This document shows, piece by piece, positions 8,691-17,305 of a stretch of 64,000 nt of DNA. The number at the start of each line of letters is the position of its first letter. The stretch's first letter is position 1. The DNA is from Cyclobacterium amurskyense. Its GTDB lineage: Bacteria; Bacteroidota; Bacteroidia; Cytophagales; Cyclobacteriaceae. Both the position numbers and the translations under genes were made by a program. The stretch spans positions 3,135,001 to 3,199,000 of the forward strand of contig NZ_CP012040.1 of assembly GCF_001050135.1 (NCBI RefSeq), given 5' to 3'. The notes below the pieces were generated by a model that had not been told where the DNA came from, ran no database searches, and was given only the letters and a program-made list of their open reading frames with translations.

Positions 8691-9512
8691 GTGGCAAAGA
8701 AAAAATTCATTGAAATAAAGAAGGTTATAGGTGATAAAAATCCAGGTTTATTAAAGTGGATGCCGGGCTTTCTTCTATCGTATATCCAGAGAATAGTTCA
8801 CGAAACCGAGGTCAATGATGTGATGGAACGGAATGCTAACTTAAAGGAGTTGGATTTCGTGAATGCATTAATAGTTGAATTTGGGATGAAGATAGAGGTG
8901 AGGAATGCAGAAAATATTCCTTTGGAGGGCAATGTTATTTTCGCTGCGAATCATCCTTTGGGAGGTTTAGATGGCATTGTGTTGATGCATGTATTAGGTG
9001 CCTACAGGGAAGATTTAAGGTTTTTAGTGAATGATTTGTTGATGAATATCCCCAATTTCGGTAAGTTATTTGTGCCGGTCAACAAACATGGAGGGCATGG
9101 CAAAAGAGGCGTGGAGATTATAGAGGCTACCTATGCATCAGATAATGGGGTTATTATCTTTCCTGCTGGTCTTGTTTCTCGCAAACAGCCGAATGGTATT
9201 GAAGATTTAGAGTGGAAAAAAAGCTTTATAAATAAAGCAAAGAAGTATAAAAAAGATGTAGTTCCTATATATATAGAAGGGAGAAATTCATCTTTTTTTT
9301 ATAATTTGGCGAACCTTAGGAAAAAGTTGGGAGTAAAGGCCAATATTGAAATGTTTTATTTGGCGGACGAAATGTTTGCCCAAAAAAACAAAAAAATTGT
9401 AGTCCATATAGGAAAACCGATTTCTTACAAGTATTTTGATGCTTCTAAGACGGATAAATATTGGGCACAAGAGGTCAAAAATATAGTTTACAATATTGTC
9501 CAAGACAAGTAG
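8691..9512 (+). CDS. glsA: PlsC-like O-acyltransferase, probable glycine-lipid synthase GlsA
   Basis: A 273-residue protein starting at GTG. It has the 1-acylglycerol-phosphate acyltransferase fold with the active-site block NHPLGGLDG (H88 to D94, an HX5D spacing rather than the usual HX4D). Later blocks are 'FVPVNKHGGHGKRG' and the PAG motif in 'GVIIFPAGLVSRK'. It is followed 5 bp later by a GNAT-like N-acyltransferase. This pair matches the Bacteroides GlsA/GlsB pair, in which GlsB N-acylates glycine with a 3-hydroxy fatty acid and GlsA adds a second acyl chain to the hydroxyl, giving glycine (flavolipin-type) lipids. The fold is clear; the glycine specificity is inferred from the pairing. 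An ornithine-lipid (OlsA-like) role is the alternative. Confidence 0.72.
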   Translation: MAKKKFIEIKKVIGDKNPGLLKWMPGFLLSYIQRIVHETEVNDVMERNANLKELDFVNALIVEFGMKIEVRNAENIPLEGNVIFAANHPLGGLDGIVLMHVLGAYREDLRFLVNDLLMNIPNFGKLFVPVNKHGGHGKRGVEIIEATYASDNGVIIFPAGLVSRKQPNGIEDLEWKKSFINKAKKYKKDVVPIYIEGRNSSFFYNLANLRKKLGVKANIEMFYLADEMFAQKNKKIVVHIGKPISYKYFDASKTDKYWAQEVKNIVYNIVQDK

Positions 9513-9517
9513 GATTT

Positions 9518-10471
9518 ATGCAAGACATTATCAACCCGATTGAGAGGGATGCGATTAAGAATGAATTGACACCCGATCGATTTTTAAGATATGTAAACAA
9601 TGGGGAAAATGAAATCTATCTGATTAATCAGCACAATGCACCAAATGTGTTGAAAGAAATCGGTAGGCTACGGGAGATTTCCTTTCGGGCAGCAGGAGGA
9701 GGCACAGGACTGTCAATAGATATAGACGAAAATGATACTTGCGAAAAGTGCTACGAGCAGTTGATCGCATGGAATCCTGAAGACGAAGAAATCATTGCAG
9801 GGTACAGATTGATCAAATGTTCGGATGCAGGCTTTACAGATAAGGGCTCTGTTAACCTATCTACAGCACACCTGTTTAATTTCTCAGATTCGTTTATTGA
9901 GGATTACCTTCCATATACCATAGAATTGGGCAGATCTTTTGTCCAACCAAAGTACCAACCAAGTGTTGACAATAGAAGAGGGATATTTTCTCTTGACAAT
10001 TTGTGGGATGGATTGGGAGCAGTGGTTATGATCAATCCCGATGTCAAATATCTTTTTGGAAAGGTTACCATGTACCCACATTATAATGCGGAGGCCAGAG
10101 ATTTATTGATTTATTTCATGAATCATTATTTTCCAGACAATGACCAGTTGATTTTACCTATAGTGCCTTTAGAGTATAAAACAGACCTCCAGAATTTTAA
10201 AGGAGTTTTTGATGGGCTGTCTTATAAGGAAGGGTATAAATTACTCAATTCAAGGGTGAGAACTTTAGGAGAGAACATTCCTCCTCTGATCAATACCTAT
10301 ATGAATTTGTCCTCAACGATGAAGACCTTTGGTACAGCAATGAATTATGAATTTGGCGCTGTAGAAGAGACTGGGATTCTTATTACTATCGCAGATATAT
10401 ACGAATCAAAAAAACATCGCCATCTCGAAACATTCGCAAGAGACAAGCACTATGGTGCAAAACAAAATTAA
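9518..10471 (+). CDS. glsB: GNAT/hemolysin-like N-acyltransferase, probable glycine-lipid synthase GlsB
   Basis: The start is set at the ATG at 9518, preceded by aggattt and lying 5 bp after the upstream stop, giving 317 residues. A longer frame from 9461 would overlap the upstream gene and add an untypical N-terminus. The protein has the OlsB/hemolysin-type GNAT layout: 'EIGRLREISFRAAGGGTG', 'IAGYRLIKC', 'ELGRSFVQPKYQ' and 'LWDGLGAVV..NPDVKYLFGKVTMYPHYN'. The ELGRSFV block is the hallmark of acyl-ACP-dependent N-acyltransferases that acylate amino acids (OlsB, GlsB). With the upstream O-acyltransferase it would make N-acyl-3-hydroxyacyl glycine lipids of the membrane. The N-acyltransferase family is confident; the amino-acid substrate is inferred. 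Confidence 0.75.
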   Translation: MQDIINPIERDAIKNELTPDRFLRYVNNGENEIYLINQHNAPNVLKEIGRLREISFRAAGGGTGLSIDIDENDTCEKCYEQLIAWNPEDEEIIAGYRLIKCSDAGFTDKGSVNLSTAHLFNFSDSFIEDYLPYTIELGRSFVQPKYQPSVDNRRGIFSLDNLWDGLGAVVMINPDVKYLFGKVTMYPHYNAEARDLLIYFMNHYFPDNDQLILPIVPLEYKTDLQNFKGVFDGLSYKEGYKLLNSRVRTLGENIPPLINTYMNLSSTMKTFGTAMNYEFGAVEETGILITIADIYESKKHRHLETFARDKHYGAKQN

Positions 10472-10500
10472 AAATTGAGAAGCATTGAACCCATTGAGAA

Positions 10501-11535
10501 ATGAATACGAAGCCATTTGGTAAAACAGGCTTATATTTTCCATCAATTATATTTGGGAGCAGTGCATTGGGAAACCTTTTCCAAGCCTATTCAAAAGCAG
10601 ATAAAAAAGCCATCCTTAAGGAAGCTTTCAATAGAACGAGCCCTAATACGGTCTTCGATACTGCAGGTAAATATGGGGCGGGTTTGGCTCTTGAGGTATT
10701 GGGAGAGTTTTTAGCGGAGGAGCGCATTCCTCGAAGTAATGTTATTATTACAAATAAACTCGGCTGGACCAGAGTGCCTCTTACTACTCCTGAACCCCTC
10801 TTTGAACCCAATATATGGAAAGGCATTCATCATGATGCGGTTCAAAAGATAAGTTATGAGGGAATTCTGGAATGTTTCGAAAAAGACAATGCCCTCTTGC
10901 AAGGGTATGTTCCACAGCTGATTTCCCTCCATGATCCTGATGAATTTTTAGCCAAGGCAAAGACTAAGGAAGAGCGAGCCTTATTATGGGAAGAGCTTAT
11001 GGGTGCCATTACCGCCATGAAGGAGTTGAAAGAGGCAGGTAAGGTAAATGGTATCGGCGTGGGGGCTAAGGACTGGAAGACTATCAGAGAGATCTATTCG
11101 CGGGTGCCACTGGACTATGTGATGGTTGCCAATAGTCTTTCACTGATTCACCATCCTCCTGAATTAATGGATTTTTTAGAATTATTGAGAAAGGATAATG
11201 TAGGCATAATCATAGCAGCCATTTTTCAATCCGGATTTTTAACTGGGGAGGATTATTTTGATTATAAAAAACTTGACTCTTTGGATCCCGAAGACCAAAG
11301 GAAAATTCAGTGGAGAACTGCATTTTTTGAAGTTTGTCAAAAATACGATGTAGCACCTTTTCATGCATGCATACAATTTTCACTTATGGTACCCGGTGTG
11401 TCAAGTGTAGCCCTAAGTGTCAATAAACCCGAATTGGTAGAAAAGAATATTCTTGCCTCAGAAACATCCTTGCCTAAAGAATTTTGGAAGGAATTAAAAG
11501 ATAAATCCTTAATTTCGGATTTCCCTTATTTATAA
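10501..11535 (+). CDS. Aldo/keto reductase, aldose (L-fucose) 1-dehydrogenase-like
   Basis: A 344-residue aldo/keto reductase with the catalytic tetrad visible: D53 and Y58 in FDTAGKYGAG, K86 in ITNKLGW and H144 in LISLHDPDE. The overall form (KTGLYFPSIIFGSSALGNLF, then the 'DTA..YG.GLALEVLG' block) is that of D-threo-aldose or L-fucose 1-dehydrogenases, which oxidise the C1 hydroxyl of a sugar to a lactone with NAD(P). It is 24 bp upstream of a FucP-like permease, which supports a role in uptake and oxidation of L-fucose or a stereochemically similar sugar. The exact sugar is unproven. Confidence 0.8.
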   Translation: MNTKPFGKTGLYFPSIIFGSSALGNLFQAYSKADKKAILKEAFNRTSPNTVFDTAGKYGAGLALEVLGEFLAEERIPRSNVIITNKLGWTRVPLTTPEPLFEPNIWKGIHHDAVQKISYEGILECFEKDNALLQGYVPQLISLHDPDEFLAKAKTKEERALLWEELMGAITAMKELKEAGKVNGIGVGAKDWKTIREIYSRVPLDYVMVANSLSLIHHPPELMDFLELLRKDNVGIIIAAIFQSGFLTGEDYFDYKKLDSLDPEDQRKIQWRTAFFEVCQKYDVAPFHACIQFSLMVPGVSSVALSVNKPELVEKNILASETSLPKEFWKELKDKSLISDFPYL

Positions 11536-11559
11536 GAAACCAAATAATCTAAATCACCA

Positions 11560-12861
11560 ATGAGCCAAACAGTAAACCCAGTAAAGACAGAATTAATTTC
11601 CAAAAAGAATTTCTGGCCATTCCTTTTACTTACCTGCCTGTTTATGTTGTGGGGAGTAGCCCACAACATGACCGATACCCTTTTGGCAGCTTTTAAAAGG
11701 ATAATGAGCATGACTGATTTTCAGACATCCTGGATTCAGTTGGCATTTTATGGTTCGTATTTTTGCTTGGCTTTACCCGCAGCAATTTTCATCAGGAAAT
11801 ATTCCTATAAATCTGGGATTCTTCTGGGTTTAGGGCTTTTTGCCTTGGGCTCTTTGTTATTTTATCCTGCGGGGATGATGATGTCCTACGGTTTTTTCCT
11901 CCTGGCTTTATATGTATTAGCAGGAGGTCTTTCTATTTTAGAGACTGCAGCCAATCCATACATTTTAGTGATAGGTCCACCAGAAACGGCCACCCAAAGG
12001 CTTAATCTTGCCCAATCGTTCAATCCAATTGGGTCTGTTATTGGTGTGTTTTTAAGTAAAATATTTATTCTCTCTAAACTCAATACCGCTGAGGCAACAG
12101 ACCGAACAAACATGGCTCCGGAGGAGCTTGCGGCTATTCAAGCTGATGAACTGGCAGGTGTAGTAAGTACTTATGTTGGTGTTGCTTTATTTCTGATAGT
12201 AGTATGGTTTGTTATTCGTGCTGTTAAAATGCCAGTCGCTTCTGAAGAGACAGAAAAAGATGGTGTGATCGGTGGTTTTAGAAGATTGTTTAAGAACAAG
12301 AATTATGTCCGTGGGGTAATGGCTCAGTTTTTTTATGTAGGCGCCCAAATAGGCGTTTGGTCATTTACAATAAGGTATGTAATGACAGAGCTTGATGTGA
12401 TGGAAAGTGGTGCCTCTGATTATTATTTGATCTCTTTGGTGCTTTTTGCCGGTAGTCGTTTTCTATTTACTATACTAATGAAGTACTTTAAGCCATCTAT
12501 ATTATTGGCGTTTTCTTCATTATTAGCCATTCTACTTAGTTTTGTGGTAATATATGGAAGTGGGATGATTGCCGTTATAGCATTGGTGTTAATATCCGTT
12601 TGTATGTCTTTGATGTTTCCTACCATTTATGGCTTGGCAGCAGAAGGTTTGGGTAATGACACCAAACTTGGAGGGTCTGGTTTGATTATGGCCATATTGG
12701 GAGGAGCTCTCATCACAGCTATTCAGGGCCAAGTTTCTGATATCAGTGGAAGTATTCGTTTATCCTATTATGTACCTATGCTATGTTTTGTAGTGGTAAT
12801 GTATTTTGGCCTTGCACACTATTTTCAAAAACCTGATAAAAAGAAAGTGGAAGTAGCTTAA
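11560..12861 (+). CDS. fucP: L-fucose:H+ symporter family permease (MFS)
   Basis: A 433-residue inner-membrane protein with about 12 hydrophobic segments, of the FHS (fucose-galactose-glucose) branch of the major facilitator superfamily. Visible family blocks are 'LFMLWGVAHNMTDTLLAAFKR' near the first helix, 'GGLSILETAANPYI' in helices 4-5 (about residues 122-135), 'LNLAQSFNPIGSVIGV', and the C-terminal 'FPTIYGLAAEGLG' with 'GGSGLIMAILGGALI'. It couples sugar entry to protons. It is directly downstream of an aldose dehydrogenase and closed by a terminator at 12884-12923, giving a two-gene transport/oxidation unit. Fucose is the likeliest substrate from family, but FHS members also carry glucose, galactose and N-acetylglucosamine. 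Confidence 0.85.
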   Translation: MSQTVNPVKTELISKKNFWPFLLLTCLFMLWGVAHNMTDTLLAAFKRIMSMTDFQTSWIQLAFYGSYFCLALPAAIFIRKYSYKSGILLGLGLFALGSLLFYPAGMMMSYGFFLLALYVLAGGLSILETAANPYILVIGPPETATQRLNLAQSFNPIGSVIGVFLSKIFILSKLNTAEATDRTNMAPEELAAIQADELAGVVSTYVGVALFLIVVWFVIRAVKMPVASEETEKDGVIGGFRRLFKNKNYVRGVMAQFFYVGAQIGVWSFTIRYVMTELDVMESGASDYYLISLVLFAGSRFLFTILMKYFKPSILLAFSSLLAILLSFVVIYGSGMIAVIALVLISVCMSLMFPTIYGLAAEGLGNDTKLGGSGLIMAILGGALITAIQGQVSDISGSIRLSYYVPMLCFVVVMYFGLAHYFQKPDKKKVEVA

Positions 12862-12883
12862 CTGAGCTTTCTACTTGATCTAT

Positions 12884-12923
12884 AAAAAAAGCTTCATGCA
12901 TAAACCGCATGAAGCTTTATTAT
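12884..12923 (+). terminator. Intrinsic terminator after fucP
   Basis: gcttcatgc (12891-12899) pairs with gcatgaagc (12907-12915) around a 7-nt loop. An A-run lies on the left and tttattatt on the right. It begins about 22 bp after the fucP stop. The A/T flanks could also serve transcription from the minus strand. Confidence 0.85.
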
Positions 12924-12971
12924 TGTACACTGGTGAAATATCATCGGATAAAAAACAAGTGCTAGAAGATT

Positions 12972-13165
12972 AAACCCGAAATATGCAATAGACATTCTAT
13001 TACGTGCTGAAATCGCTTTAAAATCAGCCACTTCGTTGCTGTTTTCAATTTCACCATAGCGGTGCTATGCTAAAATCTCCAAACAGTCTGATTTTCTTGC
13101 GATTGCAACACTTCCCGTAAACACGGGACAGGCTATTACGAATCCTATTTCATAATCCGGGTTAA
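12972..13165. repeat. Intergenic inverted-end repeat, copy 1 (short form, ~194 bp)
   Basis: This is one of five near-identical copies in the window. The left end ttaaacccgaaatatgcaa is an imperfect inverted match of the right end, whose complement reads ttaacccggattatg. Inside are small hairpins (catagcggtgctatg and cccgtaaacacggg). It has no coding capacity. It lies between the convergent ends of fucP and uxaC and, together with the fucP terminator, fills the 327 bp gap. It resembles a miniature inverted-repeat element or a structured intergenic repeat; no transposase is seen in the window. Confidence 0.85.
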
Positions 13166-13188
13166 ATTGCTAATGCATCAGATGCTAT

Positions 13189-14616
13189 TTAATAAAAACC
13201 GAAATAGTTTCTAGCATTTCTGTAGCAAATGTCTTCCACCATCTGTCCCAACCATTCCTCATCAGCAGGCAGTTCACCATTGGCGACATCCTGACCTATG
13301 AGGTTACATAAAATTCTTCTGAAGTACTCATGGCGTGGGAAAGAGAGAAAGCTTCTGCTGTCTGTTAGCATGCCGACAAAGCAGCTAAGGATTCCCATAT
13401 TGGAAAGCGTATTGATTTGCTTTTCCATACCATCTTTTTGGTCGAGGTACCACCAGCCAGATCCGAACTGTACTTTTCCTTTGACAGATCCATCATTGAA
13501 ATTCCCAACCATTGTAGCCATTACCTCATTGTCAGCAGGATTTAGGTTGTACAATATGGTTTTTGACAATTGATCCGTACTGTCGAGGTTGTTCAAGTAT
13601 TTCGCAAGGGCTACACTTTGTGGGAAGTCCCCGATAGAATCAAATCCTGTATCAGGACCTAATACCCTTAGCATCCTTTCATTAGTATTTCTAAGTGCGC
13701 CAAGGTGATATTGTTGTGTCCATCCTTTTGCATGGTACATTTTAGACAATGCAGTGAGGGTTTTAAATTTAAAGAACCTTACCTCATCGGGTTGGATTTT
13801 TTGTCCCTTTTTGATAGTAGCAAATAAATCATCTATTGCGTATTTGTCACTGTCATAAAAATACAACTGCTCAAGGCCATGGTCAGATAGCCTTCCTCCA
13901 TTTTCATGAAAATAAGCTACTCTATTTTCCAATGAAGCCAATAAGTCTTCGAATGTATTGATAGAAATGCCACTTACTGCTGTAAGCTGTTCCAGGTATT
14001 GCAAGTAATCAGCGGGGCTTTCTACAGCATACGCTTTGTCTGGACGGAATGCTGGAAGAAGTTTGATCGCAAGCTTGTCCGCTTTGGCTTTTTGGTGATA
14101 CTCTAAGCTGTCTATAGGGTCGTCTGTGGTACAAACTACCTCTACGTTCATTTTTGAAAGCAGCCCACGAGTACTGTATTCTTTTTGTTGAAGGAGATTA
14201 GTAGTGTGCGCATAGATATCAGTTGCGGTATTTTCATTCAACAATTGATCAACACCAAAGTAGCCCTTTAATTCTAAGTGAGTCCAGTGAAACAATGGGT
14301 TTCTCATCGTTTGTGGGACGATTTTAGCCCAACTCTCGAATTTTTCCTGATCAGTGGATTCTCCTGTAATGTATTTTTCATTGACACCAAGCGTTCTCAT
14401 GGCGCGCCATTTATAATGGTCACCATGAAGCCAGATTGAAGACATATTATCAAACTGACGGTCCTCGGCGATGTCTTTAGGCGAAAGGTGACAGTGGTAA
14501 TCAATTATCGGCATTTTCTTTGCGTGGTCATGATATAGGCCTTTGGCAAAATCATTTTTTAAAAGAAAATCCTCAGTTAGGAAGGTGTTATTTGAAGGTT
14601 TTGCTGTGTTTTGCAT
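13189..14616 (-). CDS. uxaC: Glucuronate (uronate) isomerase
   Basis: A 475-residue protein of the usual UxaC length, interconverting D-glucuronate/D-fructuronate and D-galacturonate/D-tagaturonate in the cytoplasm. The amidohydrolase-like metal site starts with YHCHLSP near residue 40, followed by the family block 'DNMSSIWLHGDHYKWRAMRTLGV', the 'CTTDDPIDSLEYH' block at about 165-178 and the C-terminal 'LTDSRSFLSFPRHEYFRRILCNLIG'. All are characteristic. It is transcribed away from the Tat-exported sugar isomerase-like gene. The shared 238 bp upstream region carries a LacI-type palindrome (14690-14699). No uxaA, uxaB or kdg genes are in the window, so the rest of the hexuronate route must lie elsewhere. 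Confidence 0.95.
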   Translation of the reverse strand: MQNTAKPSNNTFLTEDFLLKNDFAKGLYHDHAKKMPIIDYHCHLSPKDIAEDRQFDNMSSIWLHGDHYKWRAMRTLGVNEKYITGESTDQEKFESWAKIVPQTMRNPLFHWTHLELKGYFGVDQLLNENTATDIYAHTTNLLQQKEYSTRGLLSKMNVEVVCTTDDPIDSLEYHQKAKADKLAIKLLPAFRPDKAYAVESPADYLQYLEQLTAVSGISINTFEDLLASLENRVAYFHENGGRLSDHGLEQLYFYDSDKYAIDDLFATIKKGQKIQPDEVRFFKFKTLTALSKMYHAKGWTQQYHLGALRNTNERMLRVLGPDTGFDSIGDFPQSVALAKYLNNLDSTDQLSKTILYNLNPADNEVMATMVGNFNDGSVKGKVQFGSGWWYLDQKDGMEKQINTLSNMGILSCFVGMLTDSRSFLSFPRHEYFRRILCNLIGQDVANGELPADEEWLGQMVEDICYRNARNYFGFY

Positions 14617-14689
14617 TATCTATTCTTTTAATCTAATAGTAATATTAAAAATTTATTTTTGCTTATTCCAGACTTTTAGCTGATTTAGA

Positions 14690-14699
14690 CAATCGATTG
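14690..14699. promoter_or_regulatory. LacI-family-type operator palindrome upstream of uxaC
   Basis: CAATCGATTG is a perfect palindrome with a central CG, the half-site symmetry used by LacI/GalR-family repressors. The flanks (a on the left, c on the right) nearly extend it to the 12-bp GCAATCGATTGC seen again at 17306-17317. It lies 74 bp upstream of uxaC and 155 bp upstream of the divergent gene, just downstream of a candidate uxaC -7 element, where a repressor could block transcription. Confidence 0.5.
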
Positions 14700-14717
14700 C
14701 ATAAATTAAAATTGTCT

Positions 14718-14725
14718 CAAATCTA
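14718..14725 (-). promoter_or_regulatory. Candidate -7 promoter element for uxaC
   Basis: On the minus strand this reads TAGATTTG, matching TAnnTTTG. No good -33 element is seen. The predicted start, near 14711, would place the palindrome at 14690-14699 about 12-21 nt downstream. Short motif, so weak evidence by itself. Confidence 0.35.
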
Positions 14726-14742
14726 ATGAGAATCTTGTTTTG

Positions 14743-14774
14743 TTGTTTATCTTAGTGTGTAAGCGGTATGTTTG
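14743..14774 (+). promoter_or_regulatory. Candidate promoter for the sugar isomerase-like gene
   Basis: TATGTTTG at 14767-14774 matches the Bacteroidota -7 consensus. A TTG at 14743-14745 lies 21 bp upstream. The predicted start is near 14781, about 74 bp before the chosen ATG at 14855. Confidence 0.4.
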
Positions 14775-14854
14775 TTTATTTAAAGGTTGATTGACAGTAA
14801 AAACATTCGTCATAAGTGAAAGTTCCATATTATCTATCTAGTTGTTTAAAAATC

Positions 14855-15751
14855 ATGAACAGTAAACAAAGAAGAAGTTTCTTAAAAAAAGGAGTGGGAT
14901 TGGCTACTTTGCCTTTATTGGGTTTAAGCTCTAGAAACCCACTTCCTAAAGACCCAAAGAAAAACCTTAAGCTTAGTTTAAATGCTTTTTCTTTTAATGC
15001 TTCATTGCGTGACGGAACGCTTTCACTAGAAAGGTTATTTAGATATTGTGCCGAAAATAGTATTCCAGCCATTGATCTGACAGCTTATTATATTTCTAAT
15101 TATCCAGAGGTGCCTGAAGATAAGGTGCTCTATGGTATTAAAAAACAAGCGCATCACTGGGGCTTGGATATTAGTGGTTCGGGTGTCAGAAATGACTTTA
15201 CCTTACAAAATACGGACCTAAGGAAAAAAGAAATAGACCTAGTAAAAAAATGGATTGTAGCCAGTTCAAAAATGGGTGCTCCAGTATTGCGGGTTTTTGC
15301 AGGAAAATCCAAGGTGGAAGGTGCAGCGTGGAAAGAGGTTGCCGATGGTGTGATTTCCGCAATGCAGGAATGCGCTTCATTCGGTGCTGAGAATGGTGTG
15401 ATTGTAGCCATGCAAAACCACAATGATTTTATAAAGTCTGCTGACCAGGTGAACTATATAATGGAAAATGTAAATAAAGAATGGTTTGGATTGGTGTTGG
15501 ATGTGGGGAGTTATTCCTTGAAAGATCCCTATGAGGAAATCAGTAGAAACGTACACCATGCTGTAAATTGGCAAATAAAAGAAAATGTAAACTACTTAGG
15601 GACTCAAAAACCAGTTGATTTGAAGACCTTGATGAAAATTATAAAAAGTAGTGATTACAATGGCTACCTACCGATAGAGACTTTAGGTCCAGGTGATCCT
15701 TTTGAAAAGGTGAAAAATTTCCTTAAAGATGTTAAGAAAGCCTTAGATTAG
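14855..15751 (+). CDS. Exported sugar phosphate isomerase/epimerase-like TIM-barrel protein
   Basis: The ATG at 14855 is chosen because it gives a twin-arginine-type leader (MNSKQRRSFLKKGVGLATLPLLGL); the in-frame ATG at 14816 would only add 13 unconvincing residues. This gives 298 residues. The body is an AP-endonuclease-2/xylose-isomerase-like TIM barrel: 'LSLNAFSFNASLRDGTLSLERLF', 'IPAIDLTAYY', 'PVLRVFAG', 'VIVAMQNHNDF', 'FGLVLDVGSY' and a final 'GYLPIETLG'. The acidic and histidine metal ligands of the fold are present in part. Such Tat-exported barrel proteins are common beside DUF1080 proteins in Bacteroidota and Planctomycetes and are linked to 3-keto-sugar chemistry, but this one's reaction is unknown. 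A convergent DUF1080 gene follows. Confidence 0.78.
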   Translation: MNSKQRRSFLKKGVGLATLPLLGLSSRNPLPKDPKKNLKLSLNAFSFNASLRDGTLSLERLFRYCAENSIPAIDLTAYYISNYPEVPEDKVLYGIKKQAHHWGLDISGSGVRNDFTLQNTDLRKKEIDLVKKWIVASSKMGAPVLRVFAGKSKVEGAAWKEVADGVISAMQECASFGAENGVIVAMQNHNDFIKSADQVNYIMENVNKEWFGLVLDVGSYSLKDPYEEISRNVHHAVNWQIKENVNYLGTQKPVDLKTLMKIIKSSDYNGYLPIETLGPGDPFEKVKNFLKDVKKALD

Positions 15752-15773
15752 AGCGAAGGTGGGGGACTAAATA

Positions 15774-15808
15774 AAAAAAGGTAAGCTGTAGTGAAGCTTA
15801 CCTTTTTT
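15774..15808. terminator. Bidirectional intrinsic terminator
   Basis: gtaagct (15781-15787) and agcttac (15795-15801) form a stem with a 7-nt loop, flanked by an A-run on the left and a T-run on the right. It lies between the convergent sugar isomerase-like and DUF1080 genes and can serve both. Confidence 0.9.
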
Positions 15809-15824
15809 ACTTTATAAAATTCTT

Positions 15825-17210
15825 TTATTTTAATTCCTTGATTTTGATGTTCTTGTAATGAACTTCATCACCATGGTCTTGTAGGAGGATATGGCCTTTT
15901 TCTGCTTCTCCAAAATTATCCCACTTCGCATATTTACTTTCAGCTACCAATGCTCTGAATTCATCAGATCCTCTGGTGTATTCTACCACCTTTAGACCAT
16001 TGATGTAATGTTCAACTTTGTTGTCTGGATAGACAATAAGCCTTCCTTTGTTCCATTCCCCAACTGGTCGAACGAAACGGTCTTGCTTATCAGCTTTAAT
16101 TAAGTCATATAGAGAAGAAAGTGTTCTGTTTCCATCTTTTCCTTTCTTAGCATCAGGGTGTCTTTCATCATCTAAAATTTGGTATTCTAATCCAATAGCT
16201 GAGCCAGTGTTGTTTTCATTAAGGGTTACAAAGTACTTAACACCACTGTTAGCTCCTTCTGTGATTTTGAAGTCAAAGGCCAGGTCAAAAGCACTGTATT
16301 GGTCCATAGTGACAATATCTCCTGCATTAGCTGATTCCCTGCCGTCTGTAGCCTCTATTGTTAATACACCGTCATTAATGGTCCAGCCTCCTTCAGGGAA
16401 AGATTCTCCTTTGGCACTTCTCCAACCTTCGCTGGTTTTTCCGTCAAAAAGAAGTTTCCATCCATTACCTTCTTCATAAGAAGTTAATTTATTGTCGATG
16501 GTACTTACTACAAATACTTCTTTTTCAAAAGGCGTAGGAGTAAGGTTTTCTGTCTTAATTCGGATATTTCTGAAGTAAGTTTTCTTACCAGCATTTTCTG
16601 GGTGTTTACCTATTCCGTGAACCTGCAAAGCAATAAAGCCTGTAGCGTCCATGTCATCTACTAAATAAGCTACTTCTTGACCATTTACCCACGTTTTTAG
16701 GTTATTACCAATAAATTCAATTCTATATGTATTGAATTCTCCTAGTTTGAAAGCACTTCTTGCATCAGGGTTATAAGTTAGTGGATAAAGCCATCCTCGT
16801 CTGGCTTCGTCATAAATACCACCAGACCATGCTCTTTCTTTGGGGTCACATTCTACTTGGTAACCAAATACTCTTCCTGCGCCATCATTGGCATCAGGAT
16901 TATGTTGCCCTCTGGCCATTACGCCTGAGTTACTTGATTCATCGTCTACTCTAATGTCTAGTTCTAAGATGAAATCACCATAGGTCTTGTCCGTAGCAAG
17001 AAAAGAATTGGGGGTGTTGGGAACTGATGTACCGACGATCACACCGTCAACTACTTCGAATTCTGCAACGCCATCCAATTGATGCCAACCGTTTAAGGTT
17101 TTTCCATCAAATAGGTTAATCCATCCGTCTTCTGTTTCTGCTGTTGGTTTTCCGCAAGAAGCTAGAATGAAAAAAGCCAAAGCAAAAAGACTTAAAATTT
17201 GTTTGTTCAT
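15825..17210 (-). CDS. Lipoprotein with two DUF1080 (3-keto-disaccharide hydrolase) domains
   Basis: The ATG at 17210 is chosen because it opens directly with a lipoprotein signal (MNKQILSLFALAFFILASCG, lipobox cysteine at 19). The longer frame to 17354 adds 48 residues with no leader-like character. The 461-residue protein holds two tandem concanavalin-like DUF1080 domains. Domain 1 runs about 28-220 ('GWINLFDGKTLNGWHQLDG', 'DFILELDIRVDDESSNSGV', 'FRNIRIK'). Domain 2 runs about 245-461 ('GWKLLFDGKTSEGWRSAKG', 'AFDLAFDFKITEGANSGVK', 'HYKNIKIKEL'). Several characterised DUF1080 proteins hydrolyse 3-keto-glycosides after oxidation by a GFO/IDH-type dehydrogenase, so a surface or periplasmic role in glycoside breakdown is likely. 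A LacI-type palindrome lies about 96 bp upstream. Confidence 0.88.
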   Translation of the reverse strand: MNKQILSLFALAFFILASCGKPTAETEDGWINLFDGKTLNGWHQLDGVAEFEVVDGVIVGTSVPNTPNSFLATDKTYGDFILELDIRVDDESSNSGVMARGQHNPDANDGAGRVFGYQVECDPKERAWSGGIYDEARRGWLYPLTYNPDARSAFKLGEFNTYRIEFIGNNLKTWVNGQEVAYLVDDMDATGFIALQVHGIGKHPENAGKKTYFRNIRIKTENLTPTPFEKEVFVVSTIDNKLTSYEEGNGWKLLFDGKTSEGWRSAKGESFPEGGWTINDGVLTIEATDGRESANAGDIVTMDQYSAFDLAFDFKITEGANSGVKYFVTLNENNTGSAIGLEYQILDDERHPDAKKGKDGNRTLSSLYDLIKADKQDRFVRPVGEWNKGRLIVYPDNKVEHYINGLKVVEYTRGSDEFRALVAESKYAKWDNFGEAEKGHILLQDHGDEVHYKNIKIKELK

Positions 17211-17305
17211 GTTATGGGTTTTTTTTGTATAAATTTCAATCAATAATTGTAAATTATATAAGGAGCGTAAAGATAAGCAATATCTCATAAAAATATAATT
17301 TATAG

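Noticed and set aside
9461..9517. Upstream start for the GlsB-like protein
   Set aside because: It would overlap the preceding gene by 52 bp and add 19 residues not typical of the family; the ATG at 9518 follows the upstream stop directly.
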